Assembly: GCA_902774725.1 (NCBI GenBank)
Contig: CACYJP010000020.1
Location: 1 to 46,586 of the forward strand
Length of the DNA stretch: 46,586 nucleotides
Origin: an uncultured Lachnospiraceae bacterium
GTDB taxonomy: Bacteria > Bacillota > Clostridia > Lachnospirales > Lachnospiraceae
Reading direction: 5' to 3'
Part shown: positions 35,581 through 43,584 of the stretch, piece after piece
Layout of the letters: each line of letters begins with the position of its first letter
How positions within the stretch are numbered: the stretch's first letter is position 1
Position numbers and translations under genes: made by a program
The notes under the pieces: generated by a model
Databases searched by the model: none
What the model saw: only the letters and a program-made list of their open reading frames with translations
What the model was told of the DNA's origin: nothing

Positions 35581-35596
35581 TTTTACATAGCAACAA

Positions 35597-35631
35597 GATA
35601 AGACATTAAAGGACGAGTTTAATGTCTTATC
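35597..35631 (-). terminator. hairpin after the major pilin gene (partial terminator or RNA stabiliser)
   Basis: A perfect 14-bp inverted repeat, GATAAGACATTAAA with its complement, around a seven-base loop, begins 19 bases after the pilin stop codon. The following minus-strand bases (TTGTTGCT) are only moderately U-rich, so termination is probably incomplete. Such a hairpin would raise pilin mRNA over the downstream assembly genes. Confidence 0.6.
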
Positions 35632-35650
35632 CTATTAAATTACTTATAGA

Positions 35651-36136
35651 TTACTTATAATCTTTGCAGATTGTAGGCTGAATCTCCCAATCAGTACCGT
35701 TTGCATTCTTAGCAAGCCATACTACAGGCTTTCCAGCATCGTTAACACCGATTGTCCAGTGAGCTGCCTTGTTCTTTGTATACTTAAGCTTTGGTGAATT
35801 TCCTCCACATGAAGAGTTAACTTCTGAAAGGAAAGTAGCCATTGTACCTGAAGTAACACCAGAACCCTTAACGAAAGGCTTATCCTTAGGAGCTGTAGCA
35901 ACTACAGTTGCAGCACCAGCTGTTGTAGGCATGAAATCCTGAATCTCATCATAAGCGTCCTCGTTAGCGAGAGCAGCCTGTGTAGCAGTGTTGATTGTCT
36001 CACCTGCAGCAACGTCATCTGATCTACGTGACTTATCAATATATCTGATAAGTGCAGGTGCAATAGCTGCAGCAAGAATAGCCATAATAGCTATAACGAT
36101 AATAAGCTCAACAAGTGAAAATCCCTTATTCTTCAT
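35651..36136 (-). CDS. pilA: major type IV pilin (PilA-like)
   Basis: 161 residues. The five-residue leader MKNKG is followed by FSLVELIIVIAIMAILAAAIAPALIRYI, with Phe1 and Glu5 of the mature chain, the canonical pilin helix. The globular domain has two cysteines, C110 and C157, near the end, placed to close a D-loop disulfide. Mature size, about 156 residues, suits a major subunit. It is separated from pilC and from pilMN by hairpins, unlike the tightly packed minor pilins, which fits high expression. AAGGAG ribosome site. Confidence 0.92.
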   Translation of the reverse strand: MKNKGFSLVELIIVIAIMAILAAAIAPALIRYIDKSRRSDDVAAGETINTATQAALANEDAYDEIQDFMPTTAGAATVVATAPKDKPFVKGSGVTSGTMATFLSEVNSSCGGNSPKLKYTKNKAAHWTIGVNDAGKPVVWLAKNANGTDWEIQPTICKDYK

Positions 36137-36219
36137 ATTCTCTTTCTCCTTTTCTTGGAAATAATTATAAATAGTGTATAATACTGCCGCTCGCCCGGCG
36201 GTATAACAACTTTATATAT

Positions 36220-36238
36220 AAAAGGCTAAGAGCCTCTT
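36220..36238 (-). terminator. small hairpin between pilC and pilA
   Basis: On the minus strand AAGAGGCT pairs with AGCCTTTT (one G-U) around a CTT loop, 11 bases after the pilC stop. A second GC-rich hairpin (CCGC...GCGG) follows near 36184-36203 in the pilA leader. The T-run is short, so this is a weak terminator or a processing hairpin. Confidence 0.4.
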
Positions 36239-36248
36239 ATACCATTTT

Positions 36249-37454
36249 TTAATAACTATCAACTGCATCGTACATACTAAGTATTGGTGAGTAGATAGCT
36301 ACTACCATCGCACCAACGACAACCGCCATTACAACGATGATAAGTGGTTCCATAGCTGATGTAAGCGCATCTGTTGCAAGATCTACTTCATCCTCATAGA
36401 AGTCTGCAACCTTCTCCATCATGTCTTCAATATTACCTGTCTCTTCTCCAATATGCATCATCTGTGGAAGCATTGGTGGGAAAAGGTCCATATCCTTGAT
36501 AGGTTTCGAAAGAGGAACACCTCTCATAACCTGAACCTTACAATCCTTAAGTTTATCTCTTACGACCTTGTTCTTCATTACATTTGCTGTCTGTTCAATA
36601 GCATCAACCATCGGAATACCTGATGCAAGTAGTGTAGCAAATGTTCTTGAGAATGTTGCAGCTGCCGTCTTTACATTTAAGTTACCAAATATTGGCATTT
36701 TAAGAGCAAGATTACCATTAAACTGCTGACCAAAATCTGTCTTAGCAAACATCTTGATACCAACTATAATAATAATTGCTACCAAGAGAACGATGTACCA
36801 ACGTTTTGTAAGGAAATTAGACGCATTTACAAGCATCGTAGTTGCCACAGGAAGCTTAGCTCCCATTTCCTCGAACATTTCTGCAAATGTCGGTACTACA
36901 GATGTAAGCATAAGGATTACGACACCGATTACAACAACCAGGATTACGATTGGGTACATCATAGCACTCTTGATCTTTCCTTCTATGTGTCCGTCCTTCT
37001 CGAACTGTGCTGCCATACGTTCAAAACATATCTCGAGCTTACCGGATGACTCACCGGCAGCAACCATGTTTGAAAGCATTTCAGGGAAAACCTTTGGATT
37101 AAGCTTAAGTGCATCTGCAAGAGTACCACCTTTTTGCACGTGAGTCTCAGCTTCCTCTATAGCCTCCTTAAGTGTTTTGTTTTCCATACTTGTTGCCATC
37201 ATATCAAGTGCCTGAATGATCGGCACACCGGCTCTAAGAACAGCAGCGAACTGCTTACAGAAAACTGAAAGGTCTTTATTCTTAACACCCTTCTTTCCAA
37301 AACCGAAATTGATATCTTTACTTTCACCAAATTCGGTAATGCTTAGTCCCTCGTTACGAAGTTTTGTCTTCGCAGCTTCTTCGGTGTTTGCGTCAACGGT
37401 ACCTTTTTTTATCTTACCGTTCGCATCCATAGCCCTATAATTATACTTAGCCAT
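36249..37454 (-). CDS. pilC: type IV pilus inner-membrane platform protein PilC
   Basis: 401 residues, the usual length for the GspF/PilC family. An N-terminal segment (MAKYNYRAMDANGKIKKG) precedes two repeats of the T2SSF domain, each with 'FCKQFAAVLRAGVPIIQALDMM' or 'FSRTFATLLASGIPMVDAIEQ' and a 'GESSGKLE' or 'GEETGNIE' turn. Three membrane helices lie near 170, 225 and 375. PilC is the membrane base that the PilB and PilT motors turn. It lies between pilT and pilA, with a GGCGGAGGA ribosome site. Confidence 0.96.
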   Translation of the reverse strand: MAKYNYRAMDANGKIKKGTVDANTEEAAKTKLRNEGLSITEFGESKDINFGFGKKGVKNKDLSVFCKQFAAVLRAGVPIIQALDMMATSMENKTLKEAIEEAETHVQKGGTLADALKLNPKVFPEMLSNMVAAGESSGKLEICFERMAAQFEKDGHIEGKIKSAMMYPIVILVVVIGVVILMLTSVVPTFAEMFEEMGAKLPVATTMLVNASNFLTKRWYIVLLVAIIIIVGIKMFAKTDFGQQFNGNLALKMPIFGNLNVKTAAATFSRTFATLLASGIPMVDAIEQTANVMKNKVVRDKLKDCKVQVMRGVPLSKPIKDMDLFPPMLPQMMHIGEETGNIEDMMEKVADFYEDEVDLATDALTSAMEPLIIVVMAVVVGAMVVAIYSPILSMYDAVDSY

Positions 37455-37597
37455 ATTCTATCCTCCGCCCATTTTTCCACATAATATTTAATATAACATA
37501 CAATACTTTACATAAAATTGCAACTGTTTTGTAAACAATATATGAACAAACAGTAAATATTTGGTCGTTTTTCACAAAAAATTCACAATTTCTGATT

Positions 37598-38653
37598 TTA
37601 GTAAAGATTTTTCTTCATACCTAACTGATCCTGTGCATACAGAAGCGCATTATCCTTACTGATCTGTCCGTTCCTAAACATTTCAACAAGGCAATCATCC
37701 ATTGTAACCATACCGATATTTCTGGATGTCTGAATAGTCGACTCAATCTGATGTGTCTTTCCTTCACGGATCTGAGCTCTGATAGCTGAATTAGCAAGCA
37801 TGACCTCAAACGCTGCACATCTTCCATGTCCATCTGCGGTCGGAAGAAGCTGCTGTGATATAACACCTTCGATAACCATAGCGAGCTGAATACGTATCTG
37901 TTGCTGCTGATGTGGTGGGAATACGTCGATGATACGGTCTACAGTTGCAGCTGCACCAATTGTATGAAGTGTTGAAAATACGAGGTGTCCGGTCTCAGCA
38001 GCTGTAATAGCTATCTGAATTGTTTCCGGATCACGCATCTCTCCAACAAGGATTATGTCAGGGTCCTCACGAAGTGCAGCTCTAAGTGCATTATCAAAGG
38101 AAAGTGTATCCATTCCAAGTTCTCTCTGGTTAACTATCGACTTCTTATGATGATGTATGTACTCTATAGGATCCTCTAGAGTGATTATATGATTACTTGT
38201 ATTTTCATTTGCTTTATTAATAATAGAAGCAAGTGTTGTAGACTTTCCTGATCCGGTAGGTCCTGTAACAAGAACAAGTCCTCTCTTCTTTTTATAAAGA
38301 TCTACGACTGCAGGAGGAAGTCCAAGCTGTTCCGGCTTTGGAATAACAGTATCTATCTTTCGATAAGCAGCTGCCATATTTCCTCTGTCCATATATACGT
38401 TAACACGGAAACGTCCTTTCTCGCCTACGGAATAAGCGAAGTCACATTCACCTCTATCCTTAAGGATAGCCTTCTGTCTTTCGTTCATTGTCATTCCAAT
38501 ACTCTCTGCAGCCTCTGAAGCTGAAAGAGGAGGAACATCAACCTCCTGAAGACCACCGTTAATTCTGAACTTTGGCGGAATACCAACAGCTAGGTGAATA
38601 TCAGATGCATTTTCATCAACCGCGAGGCTGAGGAGTTCGTCCATATCTATCAT
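37598..38653 (-). CDS. pilT: pilus retraction ATPase PilT
   Basis: 351 residues. An N-terminal PAS-like domain with 'ASDIHLAVGIPPKFRINGGL' precedes a RecA-like core: Walker A GPTGSGKST (131-139), the Asp box 'ITLEDPIEYIH', Walker B 'DPDIILVGEMRD', and the His box 'TGHLVFSTLHT'. The PilT-specific 'AIRAQIREGK' (AIRNLIRE-like) retraction motif near the C-terminus separates it from PilB. It depolymerises the pilus, so this system should be able to twitch or retract. It follows pilB after about 160 bases holding a repeated motif. Confidence 0.96.
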   Translation of the reverse strand: MIDMDELLSLAVDENASDIHLAVGIPPKFRINGGLQEVDVPPLSASEAAESIGMTMNERQKAILKDRGECDFAYSVGEKGRFRVNVYMDRGNMAAAYRKIDTVIPKPEQLGLPPAVVDLYKKKRGLVLVTGPTGSGKSTTLASIINKANENTSNHIITLEDPIEYIHHHKKSIVNQRELGMDTLSFDNALRAALREDPDIILVGEMRDPETIQIAITAAETGHLVFSTLHTIGAAATVDRIIDVFPPHQQQQIRIQLAMVIEGVISQQLLPTADGHGRCAAFEVMLANSAIRAQIREGKTHQIESTIQTSRNIGMVTMDDCLVEMFRNGQISKDNALLYAQDQLGMKKNLY

Positions 38654-38765
38654 TTACATTTACCCCCATTCTTTCATTTATTATACACATGAGTTTGTTT
38701 TCTTTATATGTGTGTTTTGTGTTTTTTATATGTTCTAATTTTATTTATTTCTTCTATATTATATA

Positions 38766-38808
38766 GTAATCATATAGTACGAATTGTAATCACATATAAT
38801 TATAGTAC
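38766..38808. repeat. imperfect direct repeats in the pilB-pilT gap
   Basis: GTAATCATATAGTAC (38766-38780) and GTAATCACATATAATTATAGTAC (38786-38808) share GTAATCA-(T/C)ATA and the ending ATAGTAC. They sit between the pilB stop and pilT. They could be a regulator site or simply low-complexity AT-rich DNA. No function can be assigned. Confidence 0.35.
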
Positions 38809-38812
38809 ATTT

Positions 38813-40525
38813 TTAGTAATTATCACCTGTGGTGTATACTATCTTCTTCATCTCAGCAAGTGATGTTGTACCTTTAAGAACATGCCTTGCTGCTGACATC
38901 TTCAGCGTTGACATTCCCTCTTCAAGAGCCTGCGCCTCGATAACATCAGCTGTAGCTCCCTTAGCGATAACCGACTGAAGCTTCTTTGAAACCGGCATCA
39001 TCTCATACACACCGATTCGACCTGAGTATCCGGTATCGTTACAAAGAGGACAGCCAACCGGTTCGTATATTACTGTGTCCTCTTCAGGATCTTCAACACC
39101 AAGTACTATTTTCTCATCTTCATCTGCAAGTCTTGGAACTCGACATGATGTACAAAGTCTTCTTACAAGACGTTGAGCTATAACTCCTACAAGCGCATCA
39201 CCTGCAACATAAGGTTCAATACCCATATCTATAATACGAGTAACCGTCGACGCGGCTGAGTTAGTATGTAGTGTTGACACAACAAGGTGTCCTGTGATAG
39301 CCGCCTGAACCGCTATCTGTGCAGTCTCACCGTCTCGAATCTCTCCTATCATTATTATGTCAGGGTCCTGACGGAGGATAGATCTAAGAGCAGCAGCGAA
39401 TGTCATATCTGCTTTAACATTAACCTGAACCTGATTTATACCATTTATATTTGCCTCGACAGGATCTTCGACCGTGATAATGTTAACATCTTCTGTATTA
39501 AGCTCCGAAAGAGAAGTATACAGCGTTGTTGATTTACCTGATCCTGTAGGTCCTGTAACAAGAATTATTCCATGCGGATTACTGAGGATACCATCGAACA
39601 CTTCGATTTCTTCATCTGTAAATCCAAGTCCCGACTTAGGCTTTGTAAGTCCATCCTTGGAGGTAAGTCGCATAACCGTCTTCTCTCCATATACTGTAGG
39701 AAGAATAGAAACACGGACATCAAACTCTTTTCTATCAACTATGATTGTGATACGACCATCCTGAGGTTTTCTCTTCTCAGCGATATCCATACCACCGATG
39801 ATCTTGATACGCGCGCTGATAGCAGGAAGAATACTAAGCTCGTAAGTCATAACCTGCTTCAAAGCACCATCGATACGATATCTTACACGGACATTTGATT
39901 CGAGAGCCTCTATATGAATATCGGATGCACGCTGCCTTACTCCACCTTCAATTATCTGATTAACAAGGAGTACGATAGGAGAATTATCAACCTCTTCTGA
40001 TCCACCCTCTTCATCATCAGATCCGCTTCCCATTTCGAGTTTGTAGGCTTCTGCAGCCTCCATAGCCTCAGCACTACCATAGTGCTTACCGATAACATTC
40101 TCTATATCATCTTCAAACGAAATAAGTGGTTCTATCTGATATCCACTGGCTATGCTGATATCATCTATAGCCATAAGATCAAGAGGATCAGCCATCGCAA
40201 CCTGAAGAATGTTAGGATTTTCTTCAGAAAAGCCTATCGGCATAACCTTGTACTTTTGAACCAAATCCTTTGAAACCAGATCAACAACATCCTCATCAAT
40301 CTTTACACTCTGTATCTCACAGTAGTCAATTCCAAGCTGTGCTGTAAGCACCGTGATAAGAAGCTCTCTTGATATAAATCCGAGATCCATGATGACATTA
40401 CCCAGCATGCCACCTTCTTCTTTCTGCTTGGTTAAAGCCTCTTGCAGCTGCTCTTCTGTAATAGCGCCGGCTTCTACAAGAAGATCACCAATACGTATCT
40501 TTTTTCTCGCACCCGCTAATCGCAT
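38813..40525 (-). CDS. pilB: pilus extension ATPase PilB with MshEN-type N-domain
   Basis: 570 residues. Residues 10-65 follow the MshEN repeat pattern (RIGDLLVEAG, LQEALTKQ, LGNVIMDLG, LLITVLTAQ), a fold that binds cyclic di-GMP in MshE. The core has Walker A GPTGSGKST (about 325-333), the Asp box 'ITVEDPVEANI', Walker B 'DPDIIMIGEIRD', and the His box 'TGHLVVSTLHT'. Two CxxC pairs, CTSC and CPLC, form the zinc site of GspE/PilB. It powers pilus assembly. It is the first gene of the pilus operon, with a strong promoter upstream and a GGAGGAG ribosome site. Confidence 0.96.
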   Translation of the reverse strand: MRLAGARKKIRIGDLLVEAGAITEEQLQEALTKQKEEGGMLGNVIMDLGFISRELLITVLTAQLGIDYCEIQSVKIDEDVVDLVSKDLVQKYKVMPIGFSEENPNILQVAMADPLDLMAIDDISIASGYQIEPLISFEDDIENVIGKHYGSAEAMEAAEAYKLEMGSGSDDEEGGSEEVDNSPIVLLVNQIIEGGVRQRASDIHIEALESNVRVRYRIDGALKQVMTYELSILPAISARIKIIGGMDIAEKRKPQDGRITIIVDRKEFDVRVSILPTVYGEKTVMRLTSKDGLTKPKSGLGFTDEEIEVFDGILSNPHGIILVTGPTGSGKSTTLYTSLSELNTEDVNIITVEDPVEANINGINQVQVNVKADMTFAAALRSILRQDPDIIMIGEIRDGETAQIAVQAAITGHLVVSTLHTNSAASTVTRIIDMGIEPYVAGDALVGVIAQRLVRRLCTSCRVPRLADEDEKIVLGVEDPEEDTVIYEPVGCPLCNDTGYSGRIGVYEMMPVSKKLQSVIAKGATADVIEAQALEEGMSTLKMSAARHVLKGTTSLAEMKKIVYTTGDNY

Positions 40526-40608
40526 TTAATACCTACTCCTCCATAAATTTTTTATTAAAATCTCGTGATTTTTTGCACTAAAGCATAATTCGAGACGTTA
40601 ACATAAAG

Positions 40609-40636
40609 ATTATATCATAAATGTATCAAATATCAA
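40609..40636 (-). promoter_or_regulatory. promoter of the type IV pilus operon
   Basis: The minus strand reads TTGATA (40636-40631), 16 bases, then TATAAT (40614-40609), with a TG one base before the -10 box (extended -10, TGATATAAT). The transcript would have a leader of about 80 bases before pilB. The best promoter match in the window. Confidence 0.75.
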
Positions 40637-40648
40637 ACAAAAATAATA

Positions 40649-41914
40649 TTATTCTCGTTTTCTAATTATCATTCCTGGTTTAATTTCCATTTGCACTTTT
40701 TGATCAGTTTCGCCGATTGGTTCAAAGTAAACCTTAAGCTTTTGTTTAGGATGTGGAGCAGACTCCATTTCATTCCCAAACTCATCCTTTATGCAGCTCA
40801 CCCTGAGCGTGGCGCAAACCGGACTATAGTACATCAATTCGAGTTCTTCTGCAAGCGAAAATTTATTTTTTTGATAAATAATCACTCCGCCATCTGAATC
40901 CACCTCTTCGATTCGCCCTATATAAGTAGCATTCTTTATATATGTATTATTATCATATATCTGATCTTCTTCAGATGGTTTTCCGTAATAAAAGCCTCTG
41001 GTAAAGTCTCTCATTGTACAGGCCGATATCTCTTCTTTATAATGCTCAAGCTTCGAATAATAAAGCTCAGGCGACTCATAATAATCATCTATAGCCTCTC
41101 TATACGTTCTTGCAGTAGTAGCAACATAAAGATTGGTCTTCATTCTGCCTTCTACCTTAAACGAATCAATCCCCGCCTCAACAAGATCGGGAATCTTATC
41201 TACCATGCAAAGATCCTTTGAATTAAAGATATATGTTCCCCTTTCATCCTCTTCGACAGGAAGATACTCACCTGGGCGATGCTCTTCAACAACCGCATAC
41301 TTCCATCTGCAAGGGTGTGTACAAGCACCTCTATTCGCATCTCTTCCGGTAAAATAATTAGAAAGCAGGCATCTACCCGAATAGGATATGCACATAGCCC
41401 CATGCATAAAAGCCTCTATCTCCATATCCTCCGGAATATTCTTTCGTATCTCAGCTATCTCTTTAAGCGATAACTCTCTCGCAGCAACAACTCTCGTCGC
41501 GCCCATATCATACCAGAACTTATAAGTCATATAGTTTGTGTTATTTGCCTGGGTGCTGATATGTATATCTGTTTTGGTATCCTTAAGGACTTCTCTCGCG
41601 ATACTAAAAAGTCCCGGATCCGAAATAAGCACAGCATCCACACCTATGTCAACTAACTCCTCGAAGTAATCCTTTGCTTTTTCGATATCCTCATTATGAG
41701 CGTAAATGTTTGTGGTGACATAGAGCTTAACTCCATGACTGTGACAATACTTAAGTCCCTCTTCCATTTCCTCTCGACTGAAATTATCTGCCTTAGCCCT
41801 GAGTCCGAATCTGTTTCCACCTATATATACTGCGTCCGCTCCATAATCAACCGCAACTCTTAATGTTTCAGGCCCGCCTGCAGGTATGAGTAATTCCGGT
41901 TTTTTCATAATCAT
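40649..41914 (-). CDS. trhP: U32-family tRNA 5-hydroxyuridine synthesis protein (TrhP/YrrO-like)
   Basis: 421 residues. A TIM-barrel with 'ELLIPAGGPETLRVAVDYGADAVYIGG' in its first strands, 'SDPGLFSI', and the family cysteines in 'HGAMCISYSGRCLLSNY' and 'RGACTHPCRW', which hold an iron-sulfur cluster. 'FKVEGRMKT' is also conserved. A C-terminal beta-barrel domain ends 'GMIIRKRE'. In Bacillus subtilis the neighbours yrrN/yrrO (TrhP1/P2) make 5-hydroxyuridine in tRNA wobble positions and TrmR (yrrM) methylates it. Here trmR is the next gene upstream, which fits. Bacillus has two U32 proteins, only one is seen here. Confidence 0.88.
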   Translation of the reverse strand: MIMKKPELLIPAGGPETLRVAVDYGADAVYIGGNRFGLRAKADNFSREEMEEGLKYCHSHGVKLYVTTNIYAHNEDIEKAKDYFEELVDIGVDAVLISDPGLFSIAREVLKDTKTDIHISTQANNTNYMTYKFWYDMGATRVVAARELSLKEIAEIRKNIPEDMEIEAFMHGAMCISYSGRCLLSNYFTGRDANRGACTHPCRWKYAVVEEHRPGEYLPVEEDERGTYIFNSKDLCMVDKIPDLVEAGIDSFKVEGRMKTNLYVATTARTYREAIDDYYESPELYYSKLEHYKEEISACTMRDFTRGFYYGKPSEEDQIYDNNTYIKNATYIGRIEEVDSDGGVIIYQKNKFSLAEELELMYYSPVCATLRVSCIKDEFGNEMESAPHPKQKLKVYFEPIGETDQKVQMEIKPGMIIRKRE

Positions 41915-41938
41915 TTTCTTCCTTATATATTTCTTTCT

Positions 41939-42577
41939 TTACTTAACAACAGAAACTGCCATACCATCAGCAACAGACAGTATAGCAGTTTCAAGTCTCG
42001 AGTCATTTTTTATACTATACAGATATGCTCTCATTCTATCGTGTATCGTTCTATCTCTCTTCTCCACAAGAAAATGTGATTCAAGGACATCACCATCAGC
42101 CAAAATGTTATCTGACACTATAACAGTTCCACTCTGTGCCATCTCCAGAACACAGTCCAGATAATTCTGATACTGTGCTTTCGCCGCATCAATAAAGACA
42201 AAATCATAAAGATTTTCCTTTAAGGACTTTAATGTACTGATAGCATCTCCTTCAAAAACATTTATTCGGGATTTAAGTCCCGCTTTGTCAATAAACTGTC
42301 TTGCTTCTGTGACTCTCACAGCATCCAGCTCGCAGGTATCGATTACCGCCTCACACGTTGCCTGAGCCATCACTATCGCCGAGTACCCGATCGCCGTCCC
42401 TATTTCGAGTATCCTCTTCGGCTTTAAACTAACAAGAAGAGTTATTAAAAAATCTCTAGATTCACGTCTGATGATAGGTACTTCATTTTGAAGTGCATAA
42501 TCGTACATCTCCTTTAGTATCCCTTCATCATCATGACTGTATGATAGTATAAAATCTCTTATTCTATTATAATCCAT
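41939..42577 (-). CDS. trmR: tRNA 5-hydroxyuridine methyltransferase TrmR (YrrM family)
   Basis: 212 residues. A class I SAM methyltransferase of the O-methyltransferase family 3 type: motif I 'ILEIGTAIGYSAIVMA', the acidic 'IDTCELD', 'FVFIDAAKAQY' (metal-binding Asp) and 'SDNILADGDV'. It methylates 5-hydroxyuridine to 5-methoxyuridine at the tRNA wobble base in B. subtilis. Being next to a U32/TrhP gene and an MltG-like gene repeats the yrrL-yrrM-yrrN order, which raises confidence over a catechol methyltransferase assignment. Confidence 0.87.
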   Translation of the reverse strand: MDYNRIRDFILSYSHDDEGILKEMYDYALQNEVPIIRRESRDFLITLLVSLKPKRILEIGTAIGYSAIVMAQATCEAVIDTCELDAVRVTEARQFIDKAGLKSRINVFEGDAISTLKSLKENLYDFVFIDAAKAQYQNYLDCVLEMAQSGTVIVSDNILADGDVLESHFLVEKRDRTIHDRMRAYLYSIKNDSRLETAILSVADGMAVSVVK

Positions 42578-42579
42578 TC

Positions 42580-43173
42580 TTATTCACCGGCCTCATTCGG
42601 AAGATTATTTTCGCCCGAACCGTCAGTTCCTTCTGTTCCATCTGTGCCTTCAGAGTTATCAACAAAGTCATCGCCCTCATCACCGGCTCCGGCTCCGGCC
42701 TCTGAATTATCCACTACCTCTTCCGCATCTGTTGGTGTATTTATCTTCTTTTTCGTAGCATCTTCAATCTCAGTATTGACAGAGGCGCCACCTGTAAGTA
42801 TTCCGATTATTTCACTATACTTCATAGATGGTGAAAGCGTATATGTTCCGGCCTTGATTTTTCCACCAACCTCGCTAAGCTTGATCTTTGCCATCATTAC
42901 ATACTTATTCTTTATAACACCGCTATCATAAAGCTGTTTAGCTATAGTACTCGTAGAAGAATCAGGTGCTATCTTGACAACGATCAGATCACTATTGCGA
43001 TAATCCTTTGCCGAATCAACAAATACATCATGCGCAAAATTGAAAGAGGCAGAAAATGCCTTAACGCAGATAAGCACTATAATCACATCAACCAGTAATT
43101 GAAAAGAGTAATAAAGTGCCACTCTCAGTCTGTTTTCAGTTTTTAATGCTTTTTTCCTTCTTGCGTTATTCAT
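42580..43173 (-). CDS. MltG-like membrane protein without the transglycosylase domain
   Basis: 197 residues. A basic cytoplasmic start, one membrane helix (LLVDVIIVLICVKAFSASF) and a LysM-like domain ('VKIAPDSSTSTIAKQLYDSGVI...KIKAGTYTLSPSMKYSEIIGILTGG' in pieces) as in the N-terminal part of MltG/YceG. The catalytic domain, about 200 further residues with its glutamate, is absent. Instead the chain ends in an acidic Glu/Asp/Gly/Thr tail. Position next to trmR matches B. subtilis yrrL, the mltG homologue. It may be a regulatory or wall-binding derivative. Confidence 0.72.
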   Translation of the reverse strand: MNNARRKKALKTENRLRVALYYSFQLLVDVIIVLICVKAFSASFNFAHDVFVDSAKDYRNSDLIVVKIAPDSSTSTIAKQLYDSGVIKNKYVMMAKIKLSEVGGKIKAGTYTLSPSMKYSEIIGILTGGASVNTEIEDATKKKINTPTDAEEVVDNSEAGAGAGDEGDDFVDNSEGTDGTEGTDGSGENNLPNEAGE

Positions 43174-43220
43174 GAATCTCTACCTAATTGATCTACTAAC
43201 TAACTAATTTCTACTCTATA

Positions 43221-43253
43221 TAAGCTGTAAATAAGCTTTATATAAGCTTTAAA
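43221..43253. repeat. three 11-bp tandem repeats
   Basis: TAAGCTGTAAA, TAAGCTTTATA and TAAGCTTTAAA follow each other with an exact 11-base period in the gap between the YlbF-family gene and the MltG-like gene. One period is close to one DNA turn, so a protein could contact each copy on the same face. Replication slippage is an equally simple origin. Confidence 0.55.
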
Positions 43254-43261
43254 TATATCCT

Positions 43262-43582
43262 CTAAATATTAACTCCTTCAGTAATCTCAGCAATAATCTT
43301 CTTAACCAATCTGGACAGTGCACTCTCCGCTCTGAGATACTCATTAACCGTTGAATTATGAATTAGCTCATCATTATCATAATAGAGCTTGTGAATCTCA
43401 TCAAAGGGATTCCCCTCTGTGTACTTCATCACATCCTCATATTTTCTCTTGAACTCCATAAGATTACCATAAAGCTCCTCATTCGACTTTATAGAGTTCC
43501 TTGCAATGATAAAGCTCTGATATTCTTTAGAATCAATGATCAGCTGATTAAGTTTTCTACACTGTTCTATAAGCTCATCCAT
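43262..43582 (-). CDS. YlbF/YmcA-family protein
   Basis: 106 residues, almost all helical ('LIEQCRKLNQLIIDSKEYQSFIIARN', 'LYGNLMEFKRKYEDVM' in pieces), the size and pattern of the YlbF/YmcA (DUF964) family. In B. subtilis YlbF, YmcA and YaaT form a complex that affects RNase Y and mRNA maturation. The gene lies two bases after RNase J, so both may act in RNA turnover. Which paralogue it is cannot be decided. Confidence 0.85.
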   Translation of the reverse strand: MDELIEQCRKLNQLIIDSKEYQSFIIARNSIKSNEELYGNLMEFKRKYEDVMKYTEGNPFDEIHKLYYDNDELIHNSTVNEYLRAESALSRLVKKIIAEITEGVNI

Positions 43583-43584
43583 TT

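Noticed and set aside
40637..40648. Terminator after the U32 gene from AATAATATTATT followed by T-rich DNA
   Set aside because: The palindrome is all A/T with almost no room for a loop, so the hairpin would be very weak.
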